This document shows positions 34,448 through 49,644 of a stretch of DNA of 64,000 bases, piece by piece (the first letter of the stretch is position 1; every line of letters begins with the position of its first letter). The DNA is taken from NCBI GenBank assembly GCA_009823505.1, contig VZQC01004543.1:1848421-1912420 (forward strand), read 5' to 3'. The notes beneath the pieces were generated by a model, which was not told the origin of the DNA, did no database searches, and saw nothing but the letters and a program-made list of their open reading frames with translations. Source of the stretch: Rhizomys pruinosus (lineage: Eukaryota; Chordata; Mammalia; Rodentia; Spalacidae). The position numbers and the translations under genes were made by a program.

Positions 34448-37400
34448 CTGATGGACAAAGCAAAACATGACCCAGATTTAGTCAATATTATTGAAAGGCA
34501 ACTTTCCAACATTGTGGTGAGAGCTTTACAGTTTTTGAACTGGTTGTAGTTACAGATGCAATTATAGATGATTAGCATGTGATAACGTTTCTAGTTTAAA
34601 ATATCAATCACCTTTATTGCAAAAGAAGTAAATTATTCTTATTTATCTTTCATATTCATGAGATATCATTGTGCATGAAAGCAATATAGATGACCTTAGT
34701 AAATTCAAGACATTATGAATAAATGGCTTAGAATGGGTAATTAATTGAAGTGTAAAGTTATTACTTCCAATTATGGTGACTGTGCAGTTCAACCTCAAGA
34801 TTCATGTCCAATGAATTCTGTCTGCCTCAGGAATGGAACCCCATACTCATGTCCTCATGTGGCAGTGGAACATATAAATTCACCTGGATTCTTGTTCATT
34901 GTGGGCAATAGTCTTCGAAATGAAGGTGGAGACTTCACATCATAATAAACACCCATAATCTCTAGATTATAATCATAATCTTGGAATTTCTATTTTAACA
35001 TTTATTTTAGAGAAGGAAATATAGCCCTATATATTCTACATTCCACATATGTGAGTTCTTGCTTTTGTTAGTACACCTAAGGGTTTGTATTAGTCACTTT
35101 TCTGTTGCTGTGATAAAACACCATGACCAAGGAACTTATAAAAGTAAGAGTTTATTTGAGCTTATGATTTATGGTTCCAGGGAATTAGAGTCCATTGTGG
35201 CGGGAGGCATGGCGGCTGGAGACTGGAGCAGCAAACTGAGGGTCACATCTCGCAAAGAGCACAGGAAGCAGAGAGAGAGCAACTGTAAACCACGAGGCTT
35301 GTTAAAACTCACTAAGCCCTGGGCTGGAGAGATGGCCTAGCGGTTAAGAGTGCCGACCGCTCTTGCAGAGGACCCGGGTTCGATCCCCAGCACCCACATG
35401 GCGGCCGAGAACCATCTGAAACTCCAATTCTAGGAGAACTCCAGTTTCAGGGGAATCCAACACCTTCTTCTGACGTCCGAGTCATTGCACGACAGAGGTG
35501 CACAAACCTGCATGCAGACAGTACATTCATACACATAAAGAAATAAAAAAAAATTTTAAAAAATACTCACTAAGCCTGCCCCCAGTGACACACTTCCTCC
35601 AGCATGGCCACACACACCAAGACATCCAAAAACAGCGACACCAACTGGAGACAAACGTCTGAATACCTAGAGCCTATGTGGGACACTCATTCAAATCACC
35701 ACAGGGTTGTATTACTTTCCTCATCATTATGATAAAATACCTTGGCAATGCAAATAAAGTGAGAAAATGTCAGATTGTGCTCACAGCACAAGGGTACAAT
35801 CCATCATGGGAGGGAATTCAAGGCAGTAAAAGTGTGAATAAATAGTCACATCACATCCATAATCAGGAAGCAGAGAGTGATGGATGCATCCTGCTGGTCA
35901 GCACCCTTTTTCCATTTATACAGTCCATGATCCCAGCCAGGGAGTAGAGTTATCCACAGTGGGTAAATCATCCCATCTCATTTAACATAATCAAGAAAAT
36001 TCCCCAAAGACATGCCCAGAGACTTTCCTCTCAGATGATTCTATGTTCTCTCATGTGGACTATAAATACTATCACAGTGATCAAGTATTCGTTGAGAAAA
36101 TAGCATGATCAAGATAGTTTCTGACATCCCAGGGAATACAGTGACAGAATACTTGAAATGATGAGTAATTTCTCTTACCCATAACTTGTCCTTTTCACCA
36201 TGTGTACAGAATATGACTGAAATTACACTAAATCATGATAAAATGAAGTATTTCCAGTATGATATCTTTCTATTCAGGAAGATACCTCTTTTTCTGCTTA
36301 AGTACCTTTTTTTATCTTTTTAAACTATATTCAGTAAATTCAGGGGCATTTTAATCACATTAGTGTAATTAGTTAATTGTTGACATTTATTTTATTTGTA
36401 TCCATGTGTATACCATTGGAGGCCAGAAGAGGGCACTGGCCCCCCTGGTCCTACAGTTATATGGAGTTATTAGCTGACAGAATTAGGTGCTGGGAACCAA
36501 ACTCCATTCTTCTCAAAAAGCAACATGTTATTTAAACCTCTGTGCTTTTCTCTCCAGCCCTGTAATTTTCTTTTTACTTTAACTACAGCTTAGCTTACAT
36601 TTTCGTAGGTATGCCATTACATTAAAATATCATAAATTTCTATTTGCCAAGTAGTTTTTCATTCAACAGGATGCACAAGTAAAAGAGGAAAATAATTCTA
36701 TGTTTCTACCCTGTATTTAACAACGAATAAAGTCATTAACTGAAGTCAACCGGCCCAGAAGGGCACATGCTGGTCTTGTGATGTGTGGAGTGAGGCTAGC
36801 TCCACCCCGCAAAATTGGATCACCATCTGTAGAAGAAAAAAATTAAACCCCTACCTCTCACCCTGTACAAAAATAAACTCCAAGTGGATCAAAGATCTCA
36901 ACGTGAAGCCTAAAACCCTGAAGGTTATAAAAGAAAAAGTTAGCAACAATCTACAAGACATACGTTTAGAAAAAGACTTTCTAAATCAGACAGCAGCCAC
37001 ACAGGAAATAAAGTCAACAGTTGACGAATGGTACCTCATAAAACTCAAAAGCTTCTGCACAGTGAAAGAAACAATCAAGGAGTTGAAGAGAAAACCCACA
37101 GGTTGTGAAGAAATCTTTACCAGTGACACATCTGACAGAGCATTAACGTCAAGAATATATAAACTACTCAGAAAACAAAGAAAAAAAGTGACCTACTCAA
37201 AAGATGGAGTAAAGAGCTGAACAGAGTCTTCACCAGTGAAGAATTAAAGATGGCTGAGAAACATCTTAAAAAGTGTTCACCATCATTAATAATTAAGGAA
37301 ATGAAAATTAAAACCACTCTAAGATATCATCTCAATCCAGTACAGCTAGCTAAGATCAAGAAAAAAAAAGAGACAACAGATGCAGGAGGGGTTGTGGGGA

Positions 37401-40400
37401 AAGGGGAAGACTCATCCACTGCTGGTGGGAATGTATATTTGTACAACCACTATGGAAAACAGTGTGAAAAACCCTTAAAACACTCAGAATGAGGGCCTGG
37501 AGAGATGGCCTAGCGGTTAAGAGCACCGAATGCTCTTGCAGAGGAGCCTGGTTCGATCCCCAGCACCCACATGGTGGCTGAGAACCATCTGTAACTCCAA
37601 TGCCAGGAGAACTCCAGTTCCTGGGGAATCTGACACCCTCTTCTGACCTCTGCAGAATTGCATGACACAGGACACAAACCTACATGCAAACAGTACGTTC
37701 ATACACATAAAAGTAAATAAATAAAATTTAAAAAAAGACTCAGAATGAGCTTACCACCTGACCCAGTCATACCACTCCTGGGCATATACCCCAAAGACTC
37801 ATCCTACCAAAAATATACATGCACATCCATGTTTATTGCAGCTCTCTTCACAATAGTGTAGAGCTGAAACCAACGCAAATGCCCCTCAACAGACAAGTAG
37901 ACAACAAAATTATGGTACATCTACACAATGGAGTACTATTCAGCAGTAAAGAATGATGGCATCCAGCTGAGGCAAGCGCTGAAGAGCCCGCCCACAGCCC
38001 CCCCTCCCCCTGCCAACTGGGATTACAAAGGCATCTCAAGAAAGCAAGCAAAGCAAGCCTTCAACACAGTGAAGAGGTATTTAGGACTCACATTGGAATA
38101 CAGGCAAGGAGAAGCCTATATGCCAGGAACACGATGAAGAGACAACATGGGAAAGGGGCAGGATAATCTTGCATCAAGCTCTACCAACCTTATGGAAGAT
38201 TCCTACTGTGGGATCCCCCTGGGGATGACCCAGGACACAGATATCAGAAACACAATTGGGAACATATTTAAAGAATGACAAGATTATAAAGATTATAAAG
38301 AGCAAATCAAATAACTAAGAAAAGAGAATGAAGAACTCAAGAAGGACCTAGAGAGAAAGAATGACAAACTCTGGAAGGAACTGGAAACACTGAGAAGATC
38401 CCATGCTGAAAAGGATAAGAAAACCAACCAGCGAAGCAAAGAGCTACAGGAAGACATTGAGAAGCTCCAAAAAAGTAGAAATACTAAAGAAATCAGAAGA
38501 GGAAATGAAAAAGGAAATCAAACCCTCATGCAATCAAGAGCAAAGGAATGGAAAAAGTCTCAGAAGCAGAAAGGAGGAAGCAGAACAAAAAATATCAGAC
38601 CTGAAAGATAACACAGAACAACTAAATACCTCAAGGAAAGATTATGAAAAATTTAAAAATACATAAAAGTGAGGCTGGAGAGATGGCCTAGTGGTTCAGA
38701 GCCCCGACCGCTCTTACAGAGGACCCGGGTTTGATCCCCAGCACCCACATGGTGGCCTAGAACCATCTGAAACTCAAATTACAGGAGAACTCCAGTTCCA
38801 GGGGAGTCCAACACCCTCTTCTGAACTCCACGGCATTGCATGACGCAGGTGCACAAACTTGCATGCAGACAGTACACTCATACACATACAGAAATGAATA
38901 AAAAAAATTTTAAAAAAATACACAAAACTGCAACAACCAAGAACTGTGGGACACTATGCAAAGATCAAACCTCCACATCATAGGAATAGAGGAAGGAGAA
39001 GAATACCAAGATAATGTTATTGATCAGATCTTCAACAGAATAATAGATGAAAACTTCCCCAAACTAAAATAAGACAAACCAATACAAATACAAGAAGCAC
39101 ATAGAACTCCAAACAGACAAGATCAGAAAAGAAATTCTCCATGCCACATCATAGTTAAAATGCTAGACGCCTAAAACAAAGACAAAATTCTCAAAGCCAC
39201 AGGAGAAAAACAACAAGTGACCTCTAAGGGGAAACGTATCAGAATTACAACCGACTTCTCAATGCAAATTATGAAAGCAAGAAGAACCTGGAGCAAAGCA
39301 TTCCCAGTGTTAAAAGACAATAGATGCCAATTCAGGTTACTACACCCAGCAAAAATGCCGATTATAATTGAAGGAGAAAGGAAAGCATTCCATGACATAA
39401 ACAAGTTGAAAGAATACATGTCTGGAAAACCAACCCTTCAGAGAATACTTGAAGCAATTCAAAGAACAGAAGAAAGGAGCAACCATCCCCTGGCACCTAG
39501 AAAAAGAAATCAATAAAAGCATAAATGCAGAAGCAGAAACCTAAAACCAAACCGAAATGGATAACGAGGCAAAAGGAAGCAAAACAAACCTATCAGTTAT
39601 AACCTTAAATATTAATGGACTAAGTTACCCAATCAAAAGACATAGACTGGGAGATTGGATTAGGAAACAGAATCCATCCATATGCTCTCTACAAGAAACA
39701 CATCTTTTTTTTTTAGGAGTTCTTAGGTTTATTTATTTAAAGGGGGAACCACAATATTTCACATCGATGGGGTTGGAGTTTTACAGTTATCACAGTAATT
39801 CACGTTTTACAAGAAACACATCTTACCTTCAAGGATAGGCACCAACTTAAAGTGAAAGTATGGAAAAAATATTCTAAGCAAATGGTACCAAAAAGAGAGC
39901 AGGTTTTGCTATTTTAATATCAGACAAAATAGACTTCAAAGTGAAAAAAAAATCAGAAGAGCCAAAGAAGGCCATTACATTTTTATCAAAGGCACAATTC
40001 ACCAACAAGATTTCACAATCACGAATATATATGCACCAAACACTGTTGCCCCAAACTTTATAAAGACAATTCTCCAGGACCACAAGTCACACACTAACCA
40101 CAGTACACTCATAGTAGGGAACTTCAATACCCCACTGAGTCCTTTGGATAGGTCAACAGGACAAAGAATAAACAGAGAGACCTCTGAACTGAACGATAAG
40201 ATACACCAAATGGATCTCATGGACCTCTAACGAATATTCCACCCTAATACCAGAGAATAGACTTTCTACTCAGCACCCCATGGAACATTCTCCAAAATCG
40301 ACCACATACTGGGAAACAGAAGAATCCTCCACAAATACAAAAAGATTGAAATAATTTCATGCATTCTATCTGACCACAGTGCAATAAAGCTCAACATCAA

Positions 40401-43400
40401 CACCAGGATAAGCCCTACTGCCTACAAGAACAGATGGAGACTAAACAACACACTCATTAATAATGAATGGGTCAAGGAAGAGATGAAAAAAGAAATAAAA
40501 ACATTCCTCGAAGTGAATGACAATGACAATACAACACAATAAAACCTATGGGATGCCTTAAAAGCAGTCCTAAGAGGGAAGTTTATAGCCCTGGGAGCCT
40601 ACATTGAAAAAACAGAAAGAGCGTAAGTGAATGATCTAACACTACAGCTAACAGCACTTGAGAGGCAACAACAGATGAACCCTAAATGCAACAGACAGGA
40701 AGAAATAACAAAAATCAGAGCCGAAATCAATATAATAGAAACAAAGAAAATAATACAAAAACTCAATGAAGCTGAAAGTTGGTTCTTTGAAAGAATAAAC
40801 AAGACAGACAGACATCTAGCCCAGTTAACCAAAAGAAAGGAACAACTCCAAATCAATACAAACCATGATGAAAAGGGAAATATCACAAGAGACAAGGAAA
40901 AGATCCAGAAAATAATGCAGGAATATTTCAAGAACCTATACTCTACCAAATTTGAAAACCTAGAAGAAATGGATGAATATCTGAAATCCTGGGAATCACC
41001 AAAGCCCAAACAAGAAGAGGTCCACAGTTTAAACAGACCCATAATACATGAAGAAACTGAAGATATAATAAGAAACCTCCCCCTCTGCCTATGCTAAAGT
41101 AACCTACCATAACTATTAGTGCTGCTTAAATACCTATATATCTAATTGCTTGTGCTTCATTAGTAGGATCGAAAGGTTATTCCTGGACAAACTGTCAGCC
41201 CATGAAAGGAAACAGCCAGAATTGACCAGAGTCCAAGTCAACAGCTCCAGAGAGAGTGGACTGTTTTACCTCTCATCCACCTGTGCCCCTTTTCTAAGCC
41301 TAGGGAACAACCTGCGGAAGAGGGGGCGTGGTAGAATGTAAGGGCTGCGATTGGGGTGAATGGTGAAACTACAGCAATGTAGTCTGGACACTCATTTGAT
41401 CAACTTGATTGAACAAACAACCTGTCACCCCCCACTGGATGGTGGGGCTGTAGGTGTTTGGGCACAACAGCCTGCAGATAGGTTTTGCATGAAGGATGCT
41501 TGTACTCATGGATTATCACTTATAGCTAAAAATGAAAAAAAAAAAAAACTGAGAGAAAGATGCAGGACAGTTATGGCAGAATGCATGATCTGGGATGGGG
41601 TGGGGTGGGGGGGGGAGGGAAAGGGAAATAAGCCTGAACTGAATTGGAAAAAATGTATGAAATGCACAAAGCATCACCTTAAATTAAAAAAAAGAAACCT
41701 CCCCACCACAGCCACCCCCAGACTGGTTTCTCACACAAATTCTATAAAATGTTTCAGAAAGACCTACAACCATTATTACTGACAACTGTTTAGAATGATA
41801 CAATCAGAGGGAAATTCTCCCAATTCCTTCTTGAACCCAGCATCCTCTATTACCAAAACCAGGCAAGTACAACAAAAAGGAGAACTATAGACCCATCCCC
41901 TAATGAACCACTGCCAAAATTCCTAACAGGATACGGTGAATTGCACTACAGACCCACATCAAGAGTCATCCATCATGACCAAGTTTGATTCATACCAGAG
42001 ATGAAAGGATGTTTCAACTAAAAATCAATAAACATCATCAAACCATAAAGTAATGAAAGACAAAAAACCACACAATCATCTCAATTGATGCTGAAAAAGC
42101 CTTTGACAAAATCCGCAACATCTTCATGCTTAAAGTCCTAGAAGAATTGGTTGGAGGGATCATTCCTCAATGTAATCAAAGCCATAATACAGGAAACCCA
42201 CAGCCAATATACATCCTAAATGGGGAAATGACAGAAACATCTCCCTTTAATGTTAAGAACTCGGCAAGGCTGCCCCTGTCACCACTCCTCTTCAAAATAG
42301 TGCTTGAAACACTTGCTAATGTCAATAAGCAAGAAAGGAAATAAAGAGTTATTTGAAAAGAGTAAGTCAGCTATCACTTTATTGCTGATTTATGATTGTT
42401 TACTTAATCAAAAACTCCACCAGAAAAGAGGAACATAACAGCTTCAGCAAAGGGGCAGGATACAAAACTAACCTAAAAAAATAATGGTTTTTCTTTACAA
42501 AAACCAGAATACAACTGGAAGAAGTTCAAGAGACCTTCCCACTCACAATAGCCTCAAAAACATAAAACACCAGGAACAAACCTAACTAAAGACAACCAAA
42601 GATCTCTACAACAAAATTTTTAAACCTTAAAGAAAGAAATGAAGAAGAAATCAGAAGATGGAAAAACCTCCCATGCTCATGGATTAGGAAAATTAACATT
42701 GTAAAATGTCATTTTACCAAAATTCTTGTATAGATTTAACACAATCCAAACAAAATCCCCAAAAGTTTCCTCACAGGCTTGAATAAAAGTCCTTAAATTC
42801 ATTTGAAAAACAAAAGACTCCGAATAGCCAAAAAAACCCTGAGCGAAAAGAGGTACACAGGAGGGGTATCTCTAGCCAGATGTCCAAAACGAACCAGGAG
42901 GTACTATAGTCATAAAAACAGCCTGGTACTGGCACAAAAATCAGACCAGTTGACCAATGTAACAAAACTGATGTTCCAAATTTGAGCACCTACAATTTAA
43001 GCCATCTTAGATTTGACAAGGGGGCCAAGAAGCCACAATGGAGAAAAGACAGCATCTTCAGCAAGTGGTGTTGGCAAAAACAGGATCACCACTTGTAGAA
43101 GAATGAAATTAAACCCCTACCTCTTGCCCTGTACAAAAGTCAACTCCAGATGGATCAAAGACCTCAACGTGAAACCTCAAACTCTGAAGGTGATAGAAGA
43201 AAAAGTTGGCGGCAGACTATAAGACATAGGCATAGGAAAAGACTTCCTAAATCAGACAGAAGCTTCGCAAGAATTAAGGTCAACAATTGACAAATGGGAC
43301 CTCATTAAACTCAAAAGCTTCTGTACATCAAAAGAAACAATCAAGGAAGTGAAGAGAAACCCCACAGAGTGGGAGGAAACCTTCAATGCAGAAACATCTC

Positions 43401-46400
43401 ACAGAGCATTGATTTCCAGAATATATAAACTACTCAAAAAACAAAGAAGGAAGTAAACAAATGACCCTCTCAATAGATGGAGCAAAGAGTGGAACAGAGA
43501 CTTCACAAGTGAGGAATTAGAAATGGCTGAGAAACACATTAAGAAGTGTTCAACATCACTAATCATTAAGTAAATGCAAATCAAAACCACTTTAATATAT
43601 CATCTTACTCCAATAAGACTAGCTAGGATCAAGAAAACAAATGATACAAAGTGTTGGAGAGTTTGTGGGGAAAGGGAAACACTCATCCACTGCTGGTAAG
43701 AATGTAAACTTGTACAGCCACTATGGAAAGCTGTGTGGAGAACCCTTGGAATACTTGGAATGAATTCGCCACCCTACCCAGCCATACCACTCCTGGGCAT
43801 GTACCCTCAAGACTCACCCCACCGCAGAGATACATACACACCTATGTTTATTTCAGCTCTCTTCACAATAGCAAGGAGCTGGAACCAATCTAAATTCCCC
43901 TCAACTGATGAGTGGATAAAGAAAATGTGGTACATCTACACTATGGAGTTCTATGCAGCAGTAAAGAAAGATGACATCATGAGCTTTGTGGGAAAATGGC
44001 TGGAGCTAGAGAACATCATGCTGAGTGAAGTAACACAGTCCCAGAAAAACAAACATCAAATAGTATCCCTCATCTGTGGATGCTAGTGCCAATTACCTAG
44101 TTGTAAGTATTTCATATGCACAGCCCATTGAGCTTTTGTCCAAAGCATCTGGGAGTGATGCATAATGGAAACAACAACAACAGAAAGGAATGCATCAAAG
44201 AACTAACTGAAATACTGAACTTCTGCTCAAAACAGTCAACTTCCTCATGAAGAATATTGAGAAAGTCTGAGAAAGAGATGAAAATCATGTTTGGCAGAAT
44301 GCATGAGCTCTGGTGGGGTGGGGGGGACACGGGTCTAGATTTGATAAAAAAATAAAAACAAATAAATTTTTAAAAATAAATGAATAAATAAAAGTTACAT
44401 GGAAAAAAAAGCAAGATGACATTATGAACTTTGCAAGTAAATGGATAGAGCTAGAAGCCATTATGCTGAGTGAAGTAATAGTCCCAGAAAGACAAATGGA
44501 GAATGGTTTCCCTCATTTGTGGATGCTAAAACCAAATTCCCCATATGAAAAGCCGGCTGAATGACATTATGGTTATATTTTTATTTATCTAAAAGCAACT
44601 ATGTTGTTATAATGTGAGTCTCTCAACAGGCTCTAGAATCCACCCACCAATTATTTTCAGACTCTGTAATTACTGTATATGGGTGGAGAGTATGTATCCA
44701 TATTTTAGAGGAATATGAAATTAATGGAGGAAAATGTGAATTTCCTAAGCATAAATAAAGACTGAGAGAAAGATGCAGGACAGTTATGGCAGAATGCATG
44801 ATCTGGGATGGGATGGAATGGGGTGGAGTGGGGGGAAGAGATAAGGGAATATGCCTGAACAGAAATAAAAAATGATGTATGAATTACACAAAACATCAAT
44901 AAATAAAGAAAAAAGTGTCAATAACTGAGCAGTTAATGTGCATTATATATTTATGCAATAGTATGAAGTGAATAATTTTGATATTTTTAATAAGAAACTG
45001 TTTTCTCTATTATATTCTGATATTATCCATTTGGGAATGTAATAAAAAGTCTTAAATGTGAGGACTCTCAAGATGGTTTATTGGGAAAAAGCACTTGCTG
45101 CCAATCCTGACAACCTGTGTTTGATCCACAGAACTCATGTAATGGAAGCAGAAATCAGACTCTTCCAAGATATCCTCAGATATCCACATGTATAACCTGG
45201 AGCAAAGAGCCAACCCACATACAGCAATAACACAAACACACACATGCACACACACACACATACACACACAAACAAACAAAAACTCACTCACACAAGGAAA
45301 TGCGAATGGCTAACATTTTTTTTTTTGGTCTTTTCGAAACAGGGTCTCGCTGTAGCCCCAGCTGTCCTGGAACTCACTCTGTAGGGCAGGCTGGCTTTGA
45401 ACTCACAAAGATCTGCCTGTCTCTACCTCCCAAGTGCTAGGATTAAAGACGTGCGCCACCATGCCCGGCTAACTAATATTTTTTAAACATTAAACACCCT
45501 TAACCATCAGCAAAATACAAATTAAACAGATTTCATCTTACAACACTAAGAATACATGAGATAAAAATAAAATGGCCACAGAGGTTGGTGTGTATGTGTA
45601 GGAAAGTGAATATTTATTCACTGCCTATTGGAGTCTACATTAGAACAATCTCTGTGGAAATCTGCGTGTAAGTTCCTCAAAAAGCTAGAAATAGATCTAC
45701 TGTTGACACAGCTACACAACTCCTGCAGTATACCCAAAGCACTATATACATTACTACAGAGATACTTGTTCATCCAAGTTCATGGCTGCTCTATTCACTA
45801 TAGCCAGGAAATGCAAAGAGTTTAGATGCCCATCACCTGAGGAATGGATCATGAAAGAGTGACACACATACACAATGGAATACTATTCTGCTGTAAAGGA
45901 AAATTAACTTGTAAAATTCATTGGGAAATGGATGGAGCATGAAATAATTCTGTGTGAAGTAAGTGAGACATAGAAAGACAAATGCTGCATGGTCTGGCTC
46001 AAATGTGGATGTAATTTTTGAATTTTTAGATGTGTGTGTTTAGAAATCAGGAAACCAGTAAGTGACATGGGGAGGATTTGGAGTGAAGAGAATAGAATGT
46101 AGGCAGTATAAAAAGGAAAAGGGGAATACTGCAACATGTTTTGTTGAATTGGAGATGACTGAGAGAGCTGATTAGAGGAGAGAGAATGAAGAGTATCTAA
46201 TAGGAAAGATCTTTGAAAATCTCTACGGAAACCCATTACCATAGATTCTTACTAAAACACAAATATATACGTAAATAAAATGAACTTAAATAGAGTTACC
46301 CAATAATGGGGAACAATGCCCCTCCCCCCTCCCAAATGACATACATTATCAAATAAAAAGCTGGTGCCAGATATGGCTTACTTCCTTGTGAGATGGTGGT

Positions 46401-49189
46401 CAGGGGGTTGGTAGGCTCCACAGACAATACAGGTGATTGTCATTGCTTTTAGTTCTCCTGAAGAACTTGGTAATAAGAAGCAATTGGTGAACACACCACA
46501 TACTTGAATCAAAGAACATGGAGAATTTGAGCCAGTAGTGACCTGGAGCTTCATTCTGCTGGCTAGCTTTCATAGTGTTGAAAGTTTCCATGCATTCTCC
46601 CAGAGGAGAAATGACACCAACATTCTTACCTGGCTGTGGGCTCCATGTGCTACAACACCATCTGGCTTGGCAAACCATGCCCATCGGTGCACTAGTGGCA
46701 TGAATGTTGTGGGGGAGACCAACCACCTTCTGTTTGAATTTAAGGCACATTCCACAAGGCAGAATCCATTAACTGGTGCAAAAATGCATGACTAGCTTGG
46801 TCGCAGATCCTAGGATTGAAACTAATACTGTTAATCTGCTATGGGCTAAGTGTTAAATGATTCCCAATGACTTATGATTGTACTCAAATAGTGCTTCTCC
46901 ACCCTCATCAGAAAAGCTTTATTCAATACCTAGTATTTAAGTGAAAAACCCATCAGTGGTCAACATGCTGAGCATAAGAGATGGTAGAGCTCTCAGTTCT
47001 AATTAGACATCACTAGTGCATCCACTCCTCCCAAGGATAACAGATCATGGGGAAGAGGGAGAATATTGTAAGAACCAGAGGTAATGGATGACAGCAGTGA
47101 AACAGTATTTGATGAACACTGAAAGTGTCATTCCACCCACATATGACCTCACAACAGCTATGATGGCATGTAGGAAAGCTGCACACAATGATGCCAGTCA
47201 CACAAAATTCCAGCTAAATGGTAGAGGGGCTCATGATGTCCATGTCCTGCTAAGGAGCTATAAACTATTGATGGTTGCTCTTGGTGTTGAGTAACTTTCC
47301 TTCAGCGATGAGGCCACTGAGAAGCTATCCATGCTGCAATAGTAGATAGTCTTCAATCCATCAGACACTCGCAGTACAAGTGGACTCTGTGTTTAAAATG
47401 AGAATATATGAAGCACAGAGGTAAACTTTTAGGGGGAGGAGAGGAATTGGAAGAGAGAATGATCAGTGGATATGTGTTTATGAAATTCTCAAACAATTAA
47501 AGGAAATAAATATTGATACATCTGTAATATAGGTCTTTGGTCACCTTTTTATATCTTATCTCAAGATCTAGCCCTATATTTTATTGACTACATGATAATA
47601 TTTTTATTATGTGTGTATGAGTATATGGCCAGTATGGATGTAAGTGTGCCCATGCCGTGCAATGCATATGAAGATCAGAAGAGGGGGGTCAGATCCCCTG
47701 GAACTGGAGCTATGAATGGTAGTTAGTCACCACATGGGGTAGAGAATGGAATCTGGGTTCTCTACAAGAGCAATTCATGCTCTTAACTCCTGAGCCCACT
47801 CACCAGCCCCCACCCCTTCTTTTTTATTTTCAGATACCACTGAATCTTCTGTTAAATTTTGACCCTGATAATACTTGAAGTTGTACTTCATATATTTAGT
47901 TATTTCTAACAATTTTAACAATAATGACTTCCACTCTTCTATTAACTGTCATACTATCATTAAAATTAGTTCCAAAAAACCTATGGGAACAATCTCACAC
48001 ATAGATACCAACACTTACAACCACCCGCAGGTGTGGTTGTACAATTTTGGGAGCTCCATGGTAGTACAAAATGTCACACTCATCAACTGCTATACAAGAG
48101 CATGTCCCACACCATAAAAACACATTTTACCCAGATATGGTACTTCACATCTTTAATCCCAGAATTTGGGAAGTAAGGACATGCAGAACCTATAAGACTG
48201 AGGCAAGACTGGTCTACATATTGAGTTCCAGACCAGATGGGGATACAGAGAGACCATGTCTCAAACACACAGACACAAGCACATAATCACACACATAGAC
48301 ACACAGTTCTTAAACAAAACAGTATATTTAAGCATTTTGCTCTTTGTCAGAAACATTTCTGGGCAGTGGCAAGATGAAGCTGTATAAGATTCATAACATC
48401 AAACTGAAATGTATGGAACTTCAGAGAAAAATTAATAATAAGTATGAATAAAGACAAGTGTGTCATTCACTCAGGGAAATGAACTTAGATTGTTGATTGG
48501 TTCCTAAAGAATGCTCCCTGGAAATATAGTATATGCAGTGTTTCTATAAGGAACCAAAGATATAGTCTGAGAAAAAGAATGCTCTTTCCAGAATTTATTA
48601 TTGATGACATGCTTTAAATGATTACATGAAGAAAGGAGTGAAGGGGCCTGGAGAGGAGGCTCAACAGTTAAGAGCACTGGCTTCCCTTCCAAAGCATCTG
48701 TCTTCAGTTCACAGCACCAACATGGTGGCTCACATCCATCTGTAACTCCAGATTCTACGGATCCAATGCCTTCTTCTGAGCACTGCCAGCAATGAATTCA
48801 TGTTGTACATATATGCAGGAATAATACTAAAATATTTTGAAAGAAAATAACCAATTTAACCTCTGCTGTTCCTTTCAAGGTCCTAGTTTTGAGGCTGGGT
48901 AGTAACAAATCTCAAGAATTTCTCTCTGCAGCATATCCTCACCTGTCGCATTGGAAATCTCATTGTCTGGACAGGGGATACAACCAAAACAACAGATTGC
49001 CTTTCCCTCCTGTCGGGATATTCTAAATCCAGGAATGCAAGCAACACTACATGCAGAGGATGGAGTCTGAGAAAAATAAGAAACATGTTGGTAACAGATA
49101 GGACTTTTACATATTTATTTCATGTCTATATTTTTAGTGTATTAGGTAACTAATAAACTTATTTTGTGTATACCTATAGGTCAATGAAT

Positions 49190-49232
<43 letters not shown>

Positions 49233-49611
49233 GTCAAATGTATGAATATTTTGAACAAAGTGATGGAAATTTATGTTGAAGACAAGCTTGAAATTGATCA
49301 TTCTATTCCCTGTCCTCATACAGTGTCTGGGGAGAAAACTGTTATTCACGTGGATATGACTGCACAAGTGGTGTCTCTATTGCAAAGTTAAATAAATTTT
49401 CTTCTTTCTGTATAGTTAAAGTTTTGAGTCTAATAGGACTTAAAGAAGTTTACTCTGATGTTGTCATTTGGGCATTGCAAATGCCTCCTGTATCTGTGTG
49501 GTAATCCCTTTCCCGTGATTTAGGAGATTTTATTACTATACTTAATTGAATATCATTCCTATTCATTTACATTAGTTTCTTATCATTCATCTGCACCCAT
49601 GATGTGTTAAG

Positions 49612-49644
<33 letters not shown>

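Larger units (their letters stand above)
37964..44400 (+). mobile_element. LINE-1 inserted into another LINE-1
   Basis: Begins with the 5' UTR end (cagctgaggcaagcgctgaa, matching 26690), then ORF1 (coiled coil 38290-38660, C-terminal domain to 39516), ORF2 endonuclease (39560-40220), reverse transcriptase (41700-42400), C-terminal part (43010-43590) and 3' UTR with a G tract to about 44340. Stops and frameshifts are frequent. It carries three younger insertions: a SINE (38672-38921), a 102-bp processed transcript piece (39707-39808) and a LINE-1 3' fragment (41083-41691). The target duplication is imperfect (aagaatgatggcat / aagcaagatgacat). Confidence 0.85.

Noticed and set aside
46400..46795. 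116- and 85-codon open frames
   Set aside because: They overlap on opposite strands within old repeat-like sequence and show no domain or splice signals.
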